Positions 41,736 through 51,346 are shown, counted from the first letter of the stretch. The stretch is DNA of 64,000 bases from an uncultured Telmatospirillum sp. (GCA_903858635.1 CAIOJO010000097.1:1-64000); one strand, 5' to 3'. The notes: a model not told the origin generated them from the sequence alone. Program-made: numbers and translations.

Positions 41736-43142
41736 ATGTCTGCGAGTCTTGCAACGGTCTCCTATATCGGGGCCACCATTCTATTCATTCTCAGCCTGGG
41801 CGGTCTGTCCAACCCGGAATCTTCCCGGCGCGGCAATGTCTACGGCATCATCGGCATGACCATCGCCGTGCTGGCCACCATCCTCGGCCCGCGGGTGAGC
41901 GGGGGCGGCATCGCCTGGATCATCATGGCGATGGCGATCGGCGGCAGCGTCGGGCTTTACGCGGCGCGTAAGGTGCAGATGACGCAGATGCCGGAACTGG
42001 TGGCGCTGATGCACAGCCTGGTCGGTCTGGCCGCCTGCACGGTCGGCTTCGCCAGCTACATCGACCCCTCGATCGAGTTCACCGGGGCCGAAAAGACCAT
42101 CCATGAGGTGGAGATCTATCTCGGCATCCTGATCGGTGCGGTGACCTTCTCCGGCTCGGTGATCGCCTTCGGCAAGCTCTCGGGCAAGATCGGCGGCAAG
42201 CCGATGCTGCTGCCGGGCCGCCATTGGATGAACCTGGTCGGCCTGTTGCTGGTGATCTGGCTCTGCCGCGAGTTCCTGCATGCGGAAACCATCGGCGGCG
42301 GCGCCGTTCCGCTGGTGCTGATGACGTTCATCGCGCTTCTCTTCGGGGTGCATATGGTGATGGCCATCGGCGGTGCGGACATGCCGGTGGTGGTGTCGAT
42401 GCTCAACAGTTATTCCGGTTGGGCCGCCGCGGCCACCGGCTTCATGCTGTCGAACGACCTGCTGATCGTCACCGGGGCGCTGGTCGGCTCGTCCGGTGCG
42501 ATCCTGTCCTACATCATGTGCCGGGCGATGAACCGCAATTTCATCAGCGTCATCGCCGGCGGCTTCGGTACCGGCGGCGGCGAAGCGGCCAAGCCCGGCG
42601 AACAGCCGGCCGGCGAGGTGACGCCGATCAGTGCGGTGGAAACCGCGGAATTGCTGCTGGAAGCCAAGAACGTCATCATCGTCCCGGGGTACGGCATGGC
42701 CGTCGCCCAGGCGCAGCACACCGTGTACGAAATCACCAGCCATCTGCGGGCCAAGGGCATCAACGTGCGGTTCGGCATCCATCCGGTGGCCGGGCGCATG
42801 CCGGGGCATATGAACGTGCTGCTGGCCGAGGCGAAGGTGCCCTACGACATCGTCATGGAGATGGATGAACTCAACGACGACTTCCCGAACACCGACGTTG
42901 CCATCGTCATCGGCGCCAACGACATCGTCAATCCGGCGGCGCAGGAAGACCCGACCAGCCCCATCGCCGGCATGCCGGTTCTGGAAGTGTGGAAGGCGAA
43001 AACCTCCATCGTCATGAAGCGGTCCATGGCCTCGGGCTATGCCGGCGTCGACAACCCCTTGTTCTACAAGGAGAACAACCGCATGTTGTTCGGCGATGCG
43101 AAGAAGATGCTCGAAGAGGTCCTGGTCGCCATCATGGCCTGA
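41736..43142 (+). CDS. pntB: NAD(P) transhydrogenase beta subunit
   Basis: The 468-residue protein has about eight transmembrane segments followed by the NADP(H)-binding dIII domain ([49 protein letters not shown], and the C-terminal [24 protein letters not shown]). It follows pntA by 12 bases with AAGGGGGA before the start. Confidence 0.97.
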   Translation: MSASLATVSYIGATILFILSLGGLSNPESSRRGNVYGIIGMTIAVLATILGPRVSGGGIAWIIMAMAIGGSVGLYAARKVQMTQMPELVALMHSLVGLAACTVGFASYIDPSIEFTGAEKTIHEVEIYLGILIGAVTFSGSVIAFGKLSGKIGGKPMLLPGRHWMNLVGLLLVIWLCREFLHAETIGGGAVPLVLMTFIALLFGVHMVMAIGGADMPVVVSMLNSYSGWAAAATGFMLSNDLLIVTGALVGSSGAILSYIMCRAMNRNFISVIAGGFGTGGGEAAKPGEQPAGEVTPISAVETAELLLEAKNVIIVPGYGMAVAQAQHTVYEITSHLRAKGINVRFGIHPVAGRMPGHMNVLLAEAKVPYDIVMEMDELNDDFPNTDVAIVIGANDIVNPAAQEDPTSPIAGMPVLEVWKAKTSIVMKRSMASGYAGVDNPLFYKENNRMLFGDAKKMLEEVLVAIMA

Positions 43143-43158
43143 ATCGAGGCGACGAGAA

Positions 43159-43202
43159 AACCACCCCCCCTCTCCCGCTCGGCGCGGGGGAGGGGGGGTT
43201 CG
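43159..43202. terminator. Strong GC hairpin between convergent pntB and response regulator
   Basis: A C-rich arm (43162-43178) faces a G-rich arm (43183-43198) around TCGG. On the minus strand it is followed by GGTTTTC, on the plus strand by GGTTCGTTGG, so it can terminate both convergent genes, best on the minus strand. Confidence 0.65.
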
Positions 43203-43225
43203 TTGGTGCCGCGCGGATGGCGGTT

Positions 43226-43603
43226 TCAATGGGCGGTGACGCCAAGGGCCATCACCCGCTCGACCTCGGCGGCAAGATCGGAGGGGGTGACCGGCTTCAG
43301 CAGCATGCCGGCCGGACCGACCGAGCGCATGCGGTCGAGGGTTTGCGGCTCGCTCGACCCGCTGACGAAAACGATGGGTAGGACTCGCCGGGCGAGAATC
43401 CGTTGGGCCGCTTCCACCCCGTCCATCTTGCCCTTCAGGCGGACATCCATCAGGACCAGGTCCGGTCCTCGGTCGACCGCGACGTCGACGGCGTTCTGGC
43501 CGGTTGCTGCGACCGCCAGCACCTCATGGCCGCGCGATTCCAGATAGAGCCTCATGCCCATGGCTACCAGGGAATCGTCTTCGACGATGACGATGCGTGC
43601 CAT
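43226..43603 (-). CDS. Single-domain response regulator
   Basis: The 125-residue receiver has the acidic pair in VEDD (residues 7-10), the phospho-acceptor Asp53 in LVLMDVRL, the switch Ser in FVSGSS and Lys in LLKPVTPSD. There is no output domain, so it acts by protein contact or in a phosphorelay. It is divergent from a HisKA_2 histidine kinase gene, its likely partner. Confidence 0.9.
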   Translation of the reverse strand: MARIVIVEDDSLVAMGMRLYLESRGHEVLAVAATGQNAVDVAVDRGPDLVLMDVRLKGKMDGVEAAQRILARRVLPIVFVSGSSEPQTLDRMRSVGPAGMLLKPVTPSDLAAEVERVMALGVTAH

Positions 43604-43759
43604 TTTCGATCATGCCTCTTCGGTGATACCCCGCCCCAATGGATAGCTCCGTCTGGGGAGCGACACAGCCACGAAGAGGGGGTAGGGCGCTTGGCTAGCC
43701 GCATGCGGTCTGCCGCCCGGGGGGGGCGGGCGGCTATGGTCGCAGCGGGAGAACAATGC

Positions 43760-44665
43760 ATGCGGAAACCCCTTTTCGAGGCGCCGCCAGGCGTCGCTTC
43801 GGCCGTTACCAACCTGCTGGCAGCGATCAGCCTGGCCGGTTTCACCTGTCTGGTGATTTTGCTGCTTGGGGCCATGCAATGGAGCATGGGCGAGCGGGCC
43901 GGGGCCATTGCCGCGGCCACTTCGGCCGTCTGGCGTAACGGGATGTTCCCGTGGCTTCTGATCAGTCTGGTCGCGTTATCCGGCTTCTCGGTCCTCAGCG
44001 TGGTGGCGATGCGTCGAGCCCAGCTTGAGGAGGCGGCACAGCAGCGCCTGAGAAGGGCTGCGCAGGCGCTCGAGATCATGCTCGAAGAGAAGGACGTCCT
44101 GCTGGCCGAGATTCACCATCGGGTGAAGAACAACATGCAGGTGGTGGTCAATCTGTTGCAGATGGAGGCGGCGCAGCTGGCCGATCCGGGCAGTCGCCAA
44201 CGCCTCGATGCGGTGGGACGTCGGCTGGTCTTGATCGGCCATATTCACGAGCGGGTCTACGCGGCCGACCGCTTTGCCCGCATGGATGTGGCCGCCCATC
44301 TGGCCGAGCATTGCGATGAGCTGTCGCAGGAGCATCCCGCAGCGGTGCTACGAGTTGCCGCGGAACCGCTGCATTGCGGCCTCGATACGGCCCTGCCATT
44401 GGCCTTGATCGCCCATGAACTGGTCAGCAATGCATTGCGTTACGGCGGCGAGGCGGCGTGCGTCGCGGTTTCGATCCGGCGCAAGGGGGAGCGAGTCCTG
44501 CTGGCGGTGGCGGATGGTGGCAAGGGTCCCGCCCCGGATGCAATGCCGGGGATGGGCCTGATGCTGGTCGATCTGATGGTCGGGCAGATCGGCGGCAAGA
44601 TCGACAGAACCACGACGGACGGCCATTGCGTCCAGGTCTGGTTGTCGGCCGCGCTATTCTGCTGA
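43760..44665 (+). CDS. HisKA_2-type membrane histidine kinase
   Basis: The 301-residue protein has two transmembrane segments (about 18-40 and 63-82) with only a short periplasmic loop. A dimerisation domain follows, with EIHHRVKNNMQVVVNLLQME (His120 the likely phosphorylated residue), then an ATPase domain (ALIAHELVSNALRYG, VADGGKGP, GMGLMLVDLMVGQIGG). Kinases of this family often pair with single-domain regulators like the one next door. The ATG at 43760 has GGGAGAA seven bases upstream. Confidence 0.88.
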   Translation: MRKPLFEAPPGVASAVTNLLAAISLAGFTCLVILLLGAMQWSMGERAGAIAAATSAVWRNGMFPWLLISLVALSGFSVLSVVAMRRAQLEEAAQQRLRRAAQALEIMLEEKDVLLAEIHHRVKNNMQVVVNLLQMEAAQLADPGSRQRLDAVGRRLVLIGHIHERVYAADRFARMDVAAHLAEHCDELSQEHPAAVLRVAAEPLHCGLDTALPLALIAHELVSNALRYGGEAACVAVSIRRKGERVLLAVADGGKGPAPDAMPGMGLMLVDLMVGQIGGKIDRTTTDGHCVQVWLSAALFC

Positions 44666-44710
44666 AGGCGGCGTGTGGCTGTCACCGGTGCGAAGAGGTT
44701 GCACCAATGC

Positions 44711-44743
44711 AAAAGGCGCCCCCACCCGAAAGGCGTGGCGCCC
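44711..44743 (-). terminator. Intrinsic terminator of rpsU
   Basis: On the minus strand GGGCGCCACGCC and GGGTGGGGGCGCC form a long, slightly imperfect stem followed by TTTTGC, about 30 bases after the rpsU stop. Confidence 0.65.
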
Positions 44744-44771
44744 CATTACATCGCCAACACGCAAGCTTACG

Positions 44772-44975
44772 TCAGAAGCCCTCGCGCTCGAGGCGCTTGC
44801 GTTCCAGCTTGCGGGCCCGGCGCACCGCCTCGGCCTTCTCGCGCGCCCGCTTCTCCGAGGGTTTCTCGTAGTTGCGGCGCAGCTTCATCTCGCGGAACAC
44901 GCCCTCACGCTGCATCTTCTTCTTGAGGGCCTTCAGGGCTTGGTCGACATTGTTGTCACGAACGAGAACCTGCAC
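44772..44975 (-). CDS. rpsU: 30S ribosomal protein S21
   Basis: The 67-residue basic protein begins [31 protein letters not shown], the S21 hallmark. The start codon is GTG, preceded on the minus strand by AAAGGAGCGG. S21 joins the 30S subunit last and affects initiation. A terminator-like structure lies in its leader. Confidence 0.96.
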   Translation of the reverse strand: MQVLVRDNNVDQALKALKKKMQREGVFREMKLRRNYEKPSEKRAREKAEAVRRARKLERKRLEREGF

Positions 44976-45005
44976 GTTGCGCCACCGCTCCTTTCTACTG
45001 CACCC

Positions 45006-45063
45006 AAAAAAAGCCAGGGACGGCCTGTGCGCCGTCCCCGGGCTATGAATTGCTGCGGACGGC
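45006..45063 (-). promoter_or_regulatory. Candidate transcription attenuator in the rpsU leader
   Basis: On the minus strand GGGACGGC (45038-45031), a 6-base loop and GCCGTCCC (45024-45017) form a perfect 8-bp hairpin followed by TGGC and seven T (45012-45006): an intrinsic terminator about 30 bases before the rpsU start. An upstream GCCGTCC (45063-45057) is identical to the terminator's second arm and can pair instead with GGACGGC, giving a mutually exclusive antiterminator. A -10-like TATCTA lies near 45087-45092. It could alternatively be the end of a small RNA of about 75 bases. Confidence 0.65.
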
Positions 45064-45174
45064 TCCTGCCATCCAAGAGCGGCTTAGATAGCACAACCGT
45101 TTGACAATGGGAAGACCTGGCTTGGGGTTGGCTTTGGTCTTTACCGGAGAAGGGGCCCCGCCCATATTGGCTGC

Positions 45175-45711
45175 ATGGCCGTACTCGACATCGCCCTGAT
45201 GGGCAATCCCATTCTCGCCCGCCCGGCGGCACCGGTGGAAGATCCCACCGATCCGCAAGTGAGCGAACTCGTCGCCAATATGCTGGAGACCATGGTGGCC
45301 GCCCACGGAGTGGGCTTGGCCGCGCCCCAGGTGAAGCAGGGGCTCCAACTGGTCGTCTTCGAAGTGCCCGCCGAACGGCTGGCCGAAGGCCGGGCGCTGC
45401 CCTTGACCGTGCTGTTCAATCCGGTGATCGAGGCCCTCGACGAGGCGATGGACGAAGCCTATGAGGCCTGCCTGTCGGTCCCCGGTTTGACCGGGCGCGT
45501 GCCGCGCTGGCGGCATATCGGCTATCGCGGTCTTGGTGTCGACGGCAAGGTGATCGAGCGGGAGGCCATCGGATTTCATGCCCGTGTGGTGCAGCATGAA
45601 TGCGACCATCTGTTGGGCCGGCTCTACCTGACCCGGATGCCGGACCTGGCCAGCCTGGCCTATGGACAAGAATTGCGCCGTCTGGTGCAGGCGGAAGGAG
45701 AGGGGTTATGA
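45175..45711 (+). CDS. def: Peptide deformylase (variant motif 2)
   Basis: The 178-residue metalloenzyme has motif 1 GVGLAAPQ at 45-52, motif 2 EACLS with metal ligand Cys99, and motif 3 QHECDHL with His141, Glu142 and His145. It removes formyl from nascent proteins. Classical Def has EGCLS, so the Gly to Ala change puts it in a divergent subgroup, perhaps a second copy besides the housekeeping def-fmt pair. It overlaps the next gene by four bases. Confidence 0.88.
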   Translation: MAVLDIALMGNPILARPAAPVEDPTDPQVSELVANMLETMVAAHGVGLAAPQVKQGLQLVVFEVPAERLAEGRALPLTVLFNPVIEALDEAMDEAYEACLSVPGLTGRVPRWRHIGYRGLGVDGKVIEREAIGFHARVVQHECDHLLGRLYLTRMPDLASLAYGQELRRLVQAEGEGL

Positions 45712-46388
45712 GCGATTCGAGCCACGAGCCGATGCGCGAGGTTCGCGACCGCCTGGTCTTGGCCGCCCTTCCCCATGTGCCGTTCGATGGCTGGAGCCGG
45801 CACGCGCTGAGCGAAGCGGCGAAGGACGCCGGCTACGACCAGACCATGGGCGAGCGCGCCTTCCCGGGCGGCCCGGTCAACGCGGTCGAGCATTTCAGCG
45901 AAATGGCCGACCGTCGGCTGGCCGAGGCGGCGGCGGTGGCCGGGCTCGACAAGCTGCGGCTACCCCAGCGGCTCAGTTGGCTGGTCATGCACCGGCTCGA
46001 GGACTGGGCCGGTCACCGCGAGGCGATGCGCCGGGCGGTCACCTTTCTCAGTCTGCCCAACAACAGTTTGGCGGCGCTGCGCTGCACCTGGCGGACGGTC
46101 GACACCATCTGGTATGCCGCCGGCGATCTGTCGGCCGATTTCAGCTTCTATACCAAGCGGGCGACGCTCGCGGCTGTTTACAGCTCGACCCTGTTCTATT
46201 GGATCGAGGACGAATCGGACGATTTCGCCGACACCCGGGACTTCCTGGAGCGGCGATTGGCCGAAGCCGGACAGTTGCCGAAGCTCCGGGCCACGTTGCG
46301 CCAGCGATTCGAGCAGCTGCCCAATCCGTTACACCTTTTGTTCGAAAAGGGCGCCGTCCGCCGCCATTTCGGCGTCAAGCGGCTCTAG
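45708..46388 (+). CDS. COQ9-family ubiquinone biosynthesis protein
   Basis: The 226-residue protein has the COQ9 fold pattern: a TetR-like helical N-terminus (HVPFDGWSRHALSEAAKDAGYD) and the lipid-binding C-terminal region (AVTFLSLPNNSLAALRCTWRTVDTIWYAAGDLSADFSFYTKRATLAAVYSSTL...). COQ9 binds isoprene lipids and helps the COQ7 hydroxylase. The start overlaps the def stop; the gene end overlaps the convergent DedA gene by four bases. Confidence 0.92.
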   Translation: MSDSSHEPMREVRDRLVLAALPHVPFDGWSRHALSEAAKDAGYDQTMGERAFPGGPVNAVEHFSEMADRRLAEAAAVAGLDKLRLPQRLSWLVMHRLEDWAGHREAMRRAVTFLSLPNNSLAALRCTWRTVDTIWYAAGDLSADFSFYTKRATLAAVYSSTLFYWIEDESDDFADTRDFLERRLAEAGQLPKLRATLRQRFEQLPNPLHLLFEKGAVRRHFGVKRL

Positions 46389-47002
46389 GGGTTCTGTTCC
46401 GGCGAGGCGGTAACGGCGGCGGCGACGATGCGGCGCCGCTGCCTGAACCAGTTGATCGCGGCGCTGCCGACGGCGACCAGGATGATCAGTCCAAGCACCA
46501 GCTGGGATGATTCGCCGAGGTAGCAATCCAGCGCCTTGCCCAGATAGAAGCCGCCCCAGGCGAATGTATTCGCCCAAACGGCGGCGGCGATCAGATTGAG
46601 CACCAGGAATTTGACGCGCGACACGCCGCTCATCGCGATGATGAACGGACTGATGTTGCGCAGTCCGTAGATGAAACGGAAGGACAGGATGAACACGTCC
46701 TCCTGCTTGCGCAGCAGGCGGAACCCCCATTCGACCTTGCCGGCCATGGTCGGCCAGCGTTTGAGCAAGGGCGTTCCGTATTTGCGGCCGATGTAGAACC
46801 ACATCTGGTCGCCGCCGAAGCTGCCCAGGAAGGCGGCGAACGCCAGCAGCAGGACGCTGAGATGCACGTCCCCGCGCGAGATCAGTGCCCCCGTGACCAG
46901 GACCACCGTTTCGCCCTCGAGGAAGGTCCATACCAGGATGACCAGGTAGACCAAAACCCCGTAATTGTTTGCGAAGTTAACAATCCATTGGTCTAATGAC
47001 AT
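46385..47002 (-). CDS. DedA-family membrane protein
   Basis: The 205-residue protein has about five hydrophobic segments and the DedA/VTT pattern: FLEGETVVLVTGALIS with the membrane Glu, GSFGGDQMWFYIGRKYG, and FRFIYGLRNISPFIIAMSGV with conserved Arg residues. Family members act as phospholipid scramblases or carriers. Its C-terminal codons overlap the convergent COQ9 gene. Confidence 0.9.
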   Translation of the reverse strand: MSLDQWIVNFANNYGVLVYLVILVWTFLEGETVVLVTGALISRGDVHLSVLLLAFAAFLGSFGGDQMWFYIGRKYGTPLLKRWPTMAGKVEWGFRLLRKQEDVFILSFRFIYGLRNISPFIIAMSGVSRVKFLVLNLIAAAVWANTFAWGGFYLGKALDCYLGESSQLVLGLIILVAVGSAAINWFRQRRRIVAAAVTASPEQNP

Positions 47003-47123
47003 TGTCTGACGTTGCCCATCCCCGTTGGTTCAAAATCTCCGCAACAGCCCAGGGCGTCAATCAAAGAATATGATCGAGCCGGGATGCCCGGAGCCTTGCA
47101 GGCGGGCCTTATTCAGGTCCTGT

Positions 47124-48218
47124 TCATAGTTGCCGGTCAGCCCGGGGCATTAGGCGAGTCACATGGCCCATCTTGCGGCCGGGCCGGGCCTCGGCCTTGC
47201 CGTAAAGATGCAGCCGGGCGCCAGGTTCCTGAAGGATGTCGAGCCATTGGTTCACGTCATCGCCGATCAGATTGGTCATCACCGCATCCGAATGGCGTAG
47301 GGGACTGCCAAGCGGCAAGCCGCACACTGCCCGAACGAATTGTTCGAATTGGTCGGTCAGGCAGGCGTCCATGGTCCAGTGACCGGAATTATGTGGGCGC
47401 GGGGCCATCTCGTTGGCCAACAGGGTGCCGTCGGTGGTGACGAAGAACTCGACCGCCAGAAGCCCGACCAGTTCCAGCTTGGCCGCTGCCGCCAAGGCAA
47501 TGTCTTGGGCCTGCCGGGCGAGGTGCGGAGCAATCGGGGCCGGGGCAATGGTGACGTCGAGGATGTGGTTGCGATGGCGGTTCTCGACCACATCGAAGCA
47601 GACCGCGGCGCCATCCAAACCGCGCGCCACCACGACCGATAATTCCCGCTCGAACGGGACGAAGCGCTCGAGGATGGCCGGCCGTTCGCCGATCGCCGCC
47701 CAAGCGCGATCGAGCTCGCGCGGATCGTCGATTCGCACCTGGCCCTTGCCGTCATAGCCGAAGCGGGCCGTCTTGAGGATCGACGGCAATCCCAATTCCG
47801 CCGCGGCAGCGCCCAGGCCGGCGCGGTCGAGGACCGGCCGCCAGGCTGCGGTGGCGATCGCCATGTTGTTGAAGAAGCCCTTCTCGACGATGCGGTCCTG
47901 GGCCGTTTCCAGGACACGCCAGCAGGGACGGACCGGCACATGGCGCGACAAGATGCGGACGCTCTCGGCCGGCACGTTTTCGAATTCGAAGGTGATCACG
48001 TCGACCGCGGCGGCGAAAGCGGTGAGCGCGGCCTCGTCGGCATAGGAGGCGAGGGTCGAGGCGGCGACCTGGAAGGCCGGACTGTCGGTCTCGGGGCAAT
48101 AGATATGGCAGCGATAACCCAGCCGTGCAGCCGCCAGCGCCGTCATGCGGCCCAACTGGCCGCCGCCGATGATGCCGATCGTACCGCCGGGTGGAATGAC
48201 CTTGGCGTCAACCGGCAT
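47124..48218 (-). CDS. purK: N5-carboxyaminoimidazole ribonucleotide synthase
   Basis: The 364-residue ATP-grasp enzyme has the N-terminal [12 protein letters not shown], the ATP-site [13 protein letters not shown], and the metal-binding [13 protein letters not shown]. It makes N5-CAIR from AIR, ATP and bicarbonate in purine synthesis. The ATG at 48218 is chosen so that it overlaps the end of purE by 11 bases; the longer frame is inside purE. Confidence 0.96.
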   Translation of the reverse strand: MPVDAKVIPPGGTIGIIGGGQLGRMTALAAARLGYRCHIYCPETDSPAFQVAASTLASYADEAALTAFAAAVDVITFEFENVPAESVRILSRHVPVRPCWRVLETAQDRIVEKGFFNNMAIATAAWRPVLDRAGLGAAAAELGLPSILKTARFGYDGKGQVRIDDPRELDRAWAAIGERPAILERFVPFERELSVVVARGLDGAAVCFDVVENRHRNHILDVTIAPAPIAPHLARQAQDIALAAAAKLELVGLLAVEFFVTTDGTLLANEMAPRPHNSGHWTMDACLTDQFEQFVRAVCGLPLGSPLRHSDAVMTNLIGDDVNQWLDILQEPGARLHLYGKAEARPGRKMGHVTRLMPRADRQL

Positions 48219-48723
48219 TGGGTGCGTTGCCGCTCTCGTCGTTTCGAGGCGTTTCGGTGACGGCCGCCGTTTGCCGGAGGCGCCATTCGTCGAGCCGGTC
48301 GGCCAGGGCGGGATCGGACAAGGCGAGGACCGATGCGGCCAGCAGCGCCGCATTGATCGCTCCGGACTTGCCGATGGCCAGGGTGCCGACCGGCACGCCG
48401 CCCGGCATCTGAACGATCGACAACAGGCTGTCCATGCCGGACAGGGCTTTGCTCTCGATCGGGACCCCGAACACCGGCAGCGGTGTCATTGAGGCGGTCA
48501 TGCCCGGCAGATGGGCGGCACCGCCGGCTCCGGCGATGATCACCTTGAGACCGCGATCCCGCGCCGTGCGCGCAAACTCGAAGAGGCGTTCGGGGGTGCG
48601 ATGGGCCGAAACGATGCGGGACTCATACGGGATGTCCAGCGCTTCCAAGGTCTGGGCGGCATGGCGCATGGTCGGCCAATCCGATTGGCTGCCCATGATG
48701 ATGCCCACCTGCGCCTGTCTCAT
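48208..48723 (-). CDS. purE: N5-carboxyaminoimidazole ribonucleotide mutase
   Basis: The 171-residue class I PurE has [13 protein letters not shown], the catalytic His in [25 protein letters not shown] and [17 protein letters not shown]. It converts N5-CAIR to CAIR. It is first in the purEK operon, as its position and the upstream promoter suggest. Confidence 0.97.
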   Translation of the reverse strand: MRQAQVGIIMGSQSDWPTMRHAAQTLEALDIPYESRIVSAHRTPERLFEFARTARDRGLKVIIAGAGGAAHLPGMTASMTPLPVFGVPIESKALSGMDSLLSIVQMPGGVPVGTLAIGKSGAINAALLAASVLALSDPALADRLDEWRLRQTAAVTETPRNDESGNAPNAG

Positions 48724-48764
48724 ATCGTCAAACCTGGCATACGCTCTGACGCGCGAAAGGCGGC

Positions 48765-48792
48765 ATTATAGGCAGCAGGGTCGCGAACGCAA
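48765..48792 (-). promoter_or_regulatory. Candidate promoter of purE-purK
   Basis: On the minus strand TTGCGT (48792-48787) and a perfect TATAAT (48770-48765) are spaced by 16 bases, about 42 bases upstream of the purE start codon. Confidence 0.6.
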
Positions 48793-48926
48793 GCAAACGC
48801 GCTATCGACGGCAAACGCGCCGCGGCCCGGCGCCTGCGGCATTCTTGATCATCTTCTAAGGAAACGTTAACGAATCCGGTGCAAGATGATTCGCGATTGC
48901 TATTCAATTAATAGGCGAAGGCGGTC

Positions 48927-49682
48927 GTGGACAAGTTCGAGGTGGCAGTAATTTTACCGGCGGTACTGGTGACGCCGCCCGACCGCTCCGGGTCGGATGC
49001 CGGCAAGCGTCGCTTTCCCTCGCAGGATCAGACGAAGCGTCGGCGCGAGGTCGATGTCGCGTCGATGCTGGGTGTACCGCTGGGCACGATTGCCCCGGCT
49101 GTCCAAGATTGCGTCACCGCCCTGGTCGAAGAGGTCGAGCGCCTGCGCGACGAGTTGGAGCAAGCGCGGCACATTGAATCCTTCTTGGCGATCGAGGCCG
49201 ATCACCATCCCCTGTTGCCGATGTTGAACCGGCGCGCCTTTCTCAGGGGACTTACCCGGCTGGTCGATACCTCGGAACGGGCCAGCCTGCCTGGAAGCCT
49301 GGTCTACGTCCATTTGGCGGGAATCGAAACGTTGCGGGCCAAGCATGGTCTGGCCGCCAGCGATGGGGCGCTCAACCATGCCGCGCAGCTGATCGGCTCG
49401 CATCTCCGGCAGACCGACTTGGTCGGCTATCTCGATGGCGGCGATTTCGCCGTCGGCTTGGCACTGGCCGAGGCCGAAGCGGCGGAAGAAAAGGCGCGTA
49501 AAATCGCCGCCCTGTTGCTCCAGACACCGTTCGACTGGAATGGCGGTGGCGTGGCATGGGCGATCCGCCTGGGAATCGCCCATTTCCGCCCGGGGGTAAC
49601 CGCCGAAGACCTGCTCATCGCCGGGGATGCGGCGCGCCGCGGCATCCTGACCGAAGGCACCCAGGTCATCCTGCCCTGCTGA
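48927..49682 (+). CDS. Degenerate GGDEF-domain protein
   Basis: The 251-residue protein has an N-terminal half with a short coiled coil (VTALVEEVERLRDELEQARHIESF), then a GGDEF-like domain (HPLLPMLNRRAFLRGLTRLVD; ASDGALNHAAQLIGSHLRQTD). The signature motif reads DGGDF, lacking the Glu of GGDEF, and the I-site is absent, so it probably does not make cyclic di-GMP and may bind nucleotide or protein instead. The start is GTG at 48927. Confidence 0.75.
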   Translation: MDKFEVAVILPAVLVTPPDRSGSDAGKRRFPSQDQTKRRREVDVASMLGVPLGTIAPAVQDCVTALVEEVERLRDELEQARHIESFLAIEADHHPLLPMLNRRAFLRGLTRLVDTSERASLPGSLVYVHLAGIETLRAKHGLAASDGALNHAAQLIGSHLRQTDLVGYLDGGDFAVGLALAEAEAAEEKARKIAALLLQTPFDWNGGGVAWAIRLGIAHFRPGVTAEDLLIAGDAARRGILTEGTQVILPC

Positions 49683-49704
49683 GAGCGGTCAGGTCGGATC
49701 GGCG

Positions 49705-50460
49705 CTACAGCTGCCGTTCGATCCGTTCCACACAGTCCCTGACGGCGTCCAGCACCATGGCATCCGCGGTGCGGCCGCCGCCCGCCTCGATGCGCGAGGC
49801 GGAAATGGCGGCAACGACGCGATGCCGCCGGTCGTGCAGCGGCACGGCGATGCAGCGCAGCTGTTCCGTCACCTCTTCGTCGTCCACTGCATATCCGGCC
49901 TCGGCGACCGCGGTCAGTTCGCGGTGCAGGAGGGTGGGGTCGGTGATGGTTCGCGGGGTCAGGGCAACGAAGGGGCCGGCCCCGACGTAGCGGTCGCGCT
50001 CGGCAGCGGGCAGGTGGGCCAGCAGCACTTTGCCGATGGCCGAGCAATAGGCCTCGAGCTGGCAGCCGACCTGAGTGAAGACCGGTGGGCCGCCGCCTTG
50101 CTCCTTGAGCAGATAGGTCACCATCTCGTCTTCGAGCACCCCCAGATGGGCGGTGAGGCGCAGGCGCCTGGCCAGTCGCCGCAGATGGGGCCGGGTGGCG
50201 GCCGCCAGAATGGCTCGCCGGTCGACCCGACGCAGCAGCTCCGCCAGTTCCAAGCCCGGCCCGTAGAAGCCGCGCCCGGCCCGGGCGACCAAGCCGTCGC
50301 GGCAGAGCGCGGCGACCAGGCGATAGGCCGTCGACAACGGAATGTCGAGCTCCCTGGCCTGCTCACGCAACACTCGGCTCGCGCCATCGCGGAGGATGGC
50401 CGAAAACAGCTGCAGCCCCCTCTGCAAAGGGGCCGGGCCGGCCGGATCGCGTTGCGTCAT
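49705..50460 (-). CDS. IclR-family transcriptional regulator
   Basis: The 251-residue protein has a winged helix-turn-helix (residues about 11-67; LDIPLSTAYRLVAALCRDGLVAR) and an IclR effector domain (about 80-250; YCSAIGKVLLAHLPAAERDRYV, EEVTEQLRCIAVPLHDRRHRVVAAIS). It is divergent from the lower-pathway operon beginning at 50561 and shares the 100-base spacer, so it probably controls that operon. The effector is unknown, likely a pathway intermediate or the starting aminophenol. Confidence 0.92.
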   Translation of the reverse strand: MTQRDPAGPAPLQRGLQLFSAILRDGASRVLREQARELDIPLSTAYRLVAALCRDGLVARAGRGFYGPGLELAELLRRVDRRAILAAATRPHLRRLARRLRLTAHLGVLEDEMVTYLLKEQGGGPPVFTQVGCQLEAYCSAIGKVLLAHLPAAERDRYVGAGPFVALTPRTITDPTLLHRELTAVAEAGYAVDDEEVTEQLRCIAVPLHDRRHRVVAAISASRIEAGGGRTADAMVLDAVRDCVERIERQL

Positions 50461-50560
50461 TGCAAATTCCCACCCGCTGAGAAGATCAGACTAGCGCCGG
50501 TTGGAACGCCAAGGCGAGCAAAACCACCTATGAACCGAACCCTCGAGCGACTGGACCACC

Positions 50561-51346
50561 ATGTTGTCCCACCGGAACGCCGCGGAACGCCTGCGCAGCG
50601 CCTATCGAAACGGCCCGGTGGCGCCCCTGCGGGACCTTCTCGATCCCACCGACTCGGCCGGCGCCTATGCCGTCCAGGCCATCAATACGGCGTTCTGGCG
50701 CGCCGCCGGACGGTTCATCGTCGGGCGCAAGATCGGCCTGACGGCCAAAACCGTGCAGGCCCAACTCGGGGTCGACCAGCCCGACTATGGCGTGCTGTTC
50801 AACGACATGCAGATCCCGTCGGGCGGCATCTTGCCGTTCGGCCGGCTGCTGCAGGGCAAGGCGGAGGCCGAGGTCGCCCTGCTTCTCGGGCGCGATCTCG
50901 ATTGTCCTGATGCCGGTCCCGACGACGTCGCCGCCGCCACTGACTGCGCGCTGGCGGCCATCGAAATCGTCGACAGCCGCATCGCCGATTGGAAGATCAC
51001 CTTCGCCGACACCGTCGCCGACAACGGCTCTTCGGCCTTCTTCGTCCTGGCGGACGAAGGAAAGCCGCTCGACGGCCTCGACCTCTACAGCTGCGGCATG
51101 GTGCTGGAGGTGAACGGCGAGATTGCTTCGTTGGGGGCCGGGGCGGCCTGTCTCGGCCATCCGCTGAAGGCGGCGGCCTGGCTGGCGCGTACCTTGGCGG
51201 CGGCGGGGCAGCCGCTGCGGGCCGGCGAGGTGGTGCTGACCGGCGCGTTGGGGCCGATGGTCCGGCTGTCGCCGGGCGACCGGGTGGAGGCCAGGATCGG
51301 CGGGCTGGGCTGCCTGAGCTTCCAGGTCGGGGAGGACCGGCAGTGA
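50561..51346 (+). CDS. amnF: 2-oxopent-4-enoate (2-hydroxypentadienoate) hydratase
   Basis: The 261-residue protein has the MhpD/DmpE pattern [63 protein letters not shown] and [16 protein letters not shown]. It hydrates 2-oxopent-4-enoate to 4-hydroxy-2-oxovalerate. The related decarboxylase is encoded at 58938, and the two are told apart by [13 protein letters not shown] here against [13 protein letters not shown] there. It opens the lower-pathway operon; its stop overlaps the next start. Confidence 0.93.
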   Translation: MLSHRNAAERLRSAYRNGPVAPLRDLLDPTDSAGAYAVQAINTAFWRAAGRFIVGRKIGLTAKTVQAQLGVDQPDYGVLFNDMQIPSGGILPFGRLLQGKAEAEVALLLGRDLDCPDAGPDDVAAATDCALAAIEIVDSRIADWKITFADTVADNGSSAFFVLADEGKPLDGLDLYSCGMVLEVNGEIASLGAGAACLGHPLKAAAWLARTLAAAGQPLRAGEVVLTGALGPMVRLSPGDRVEARIGGLGCLSFQVGEDRQ

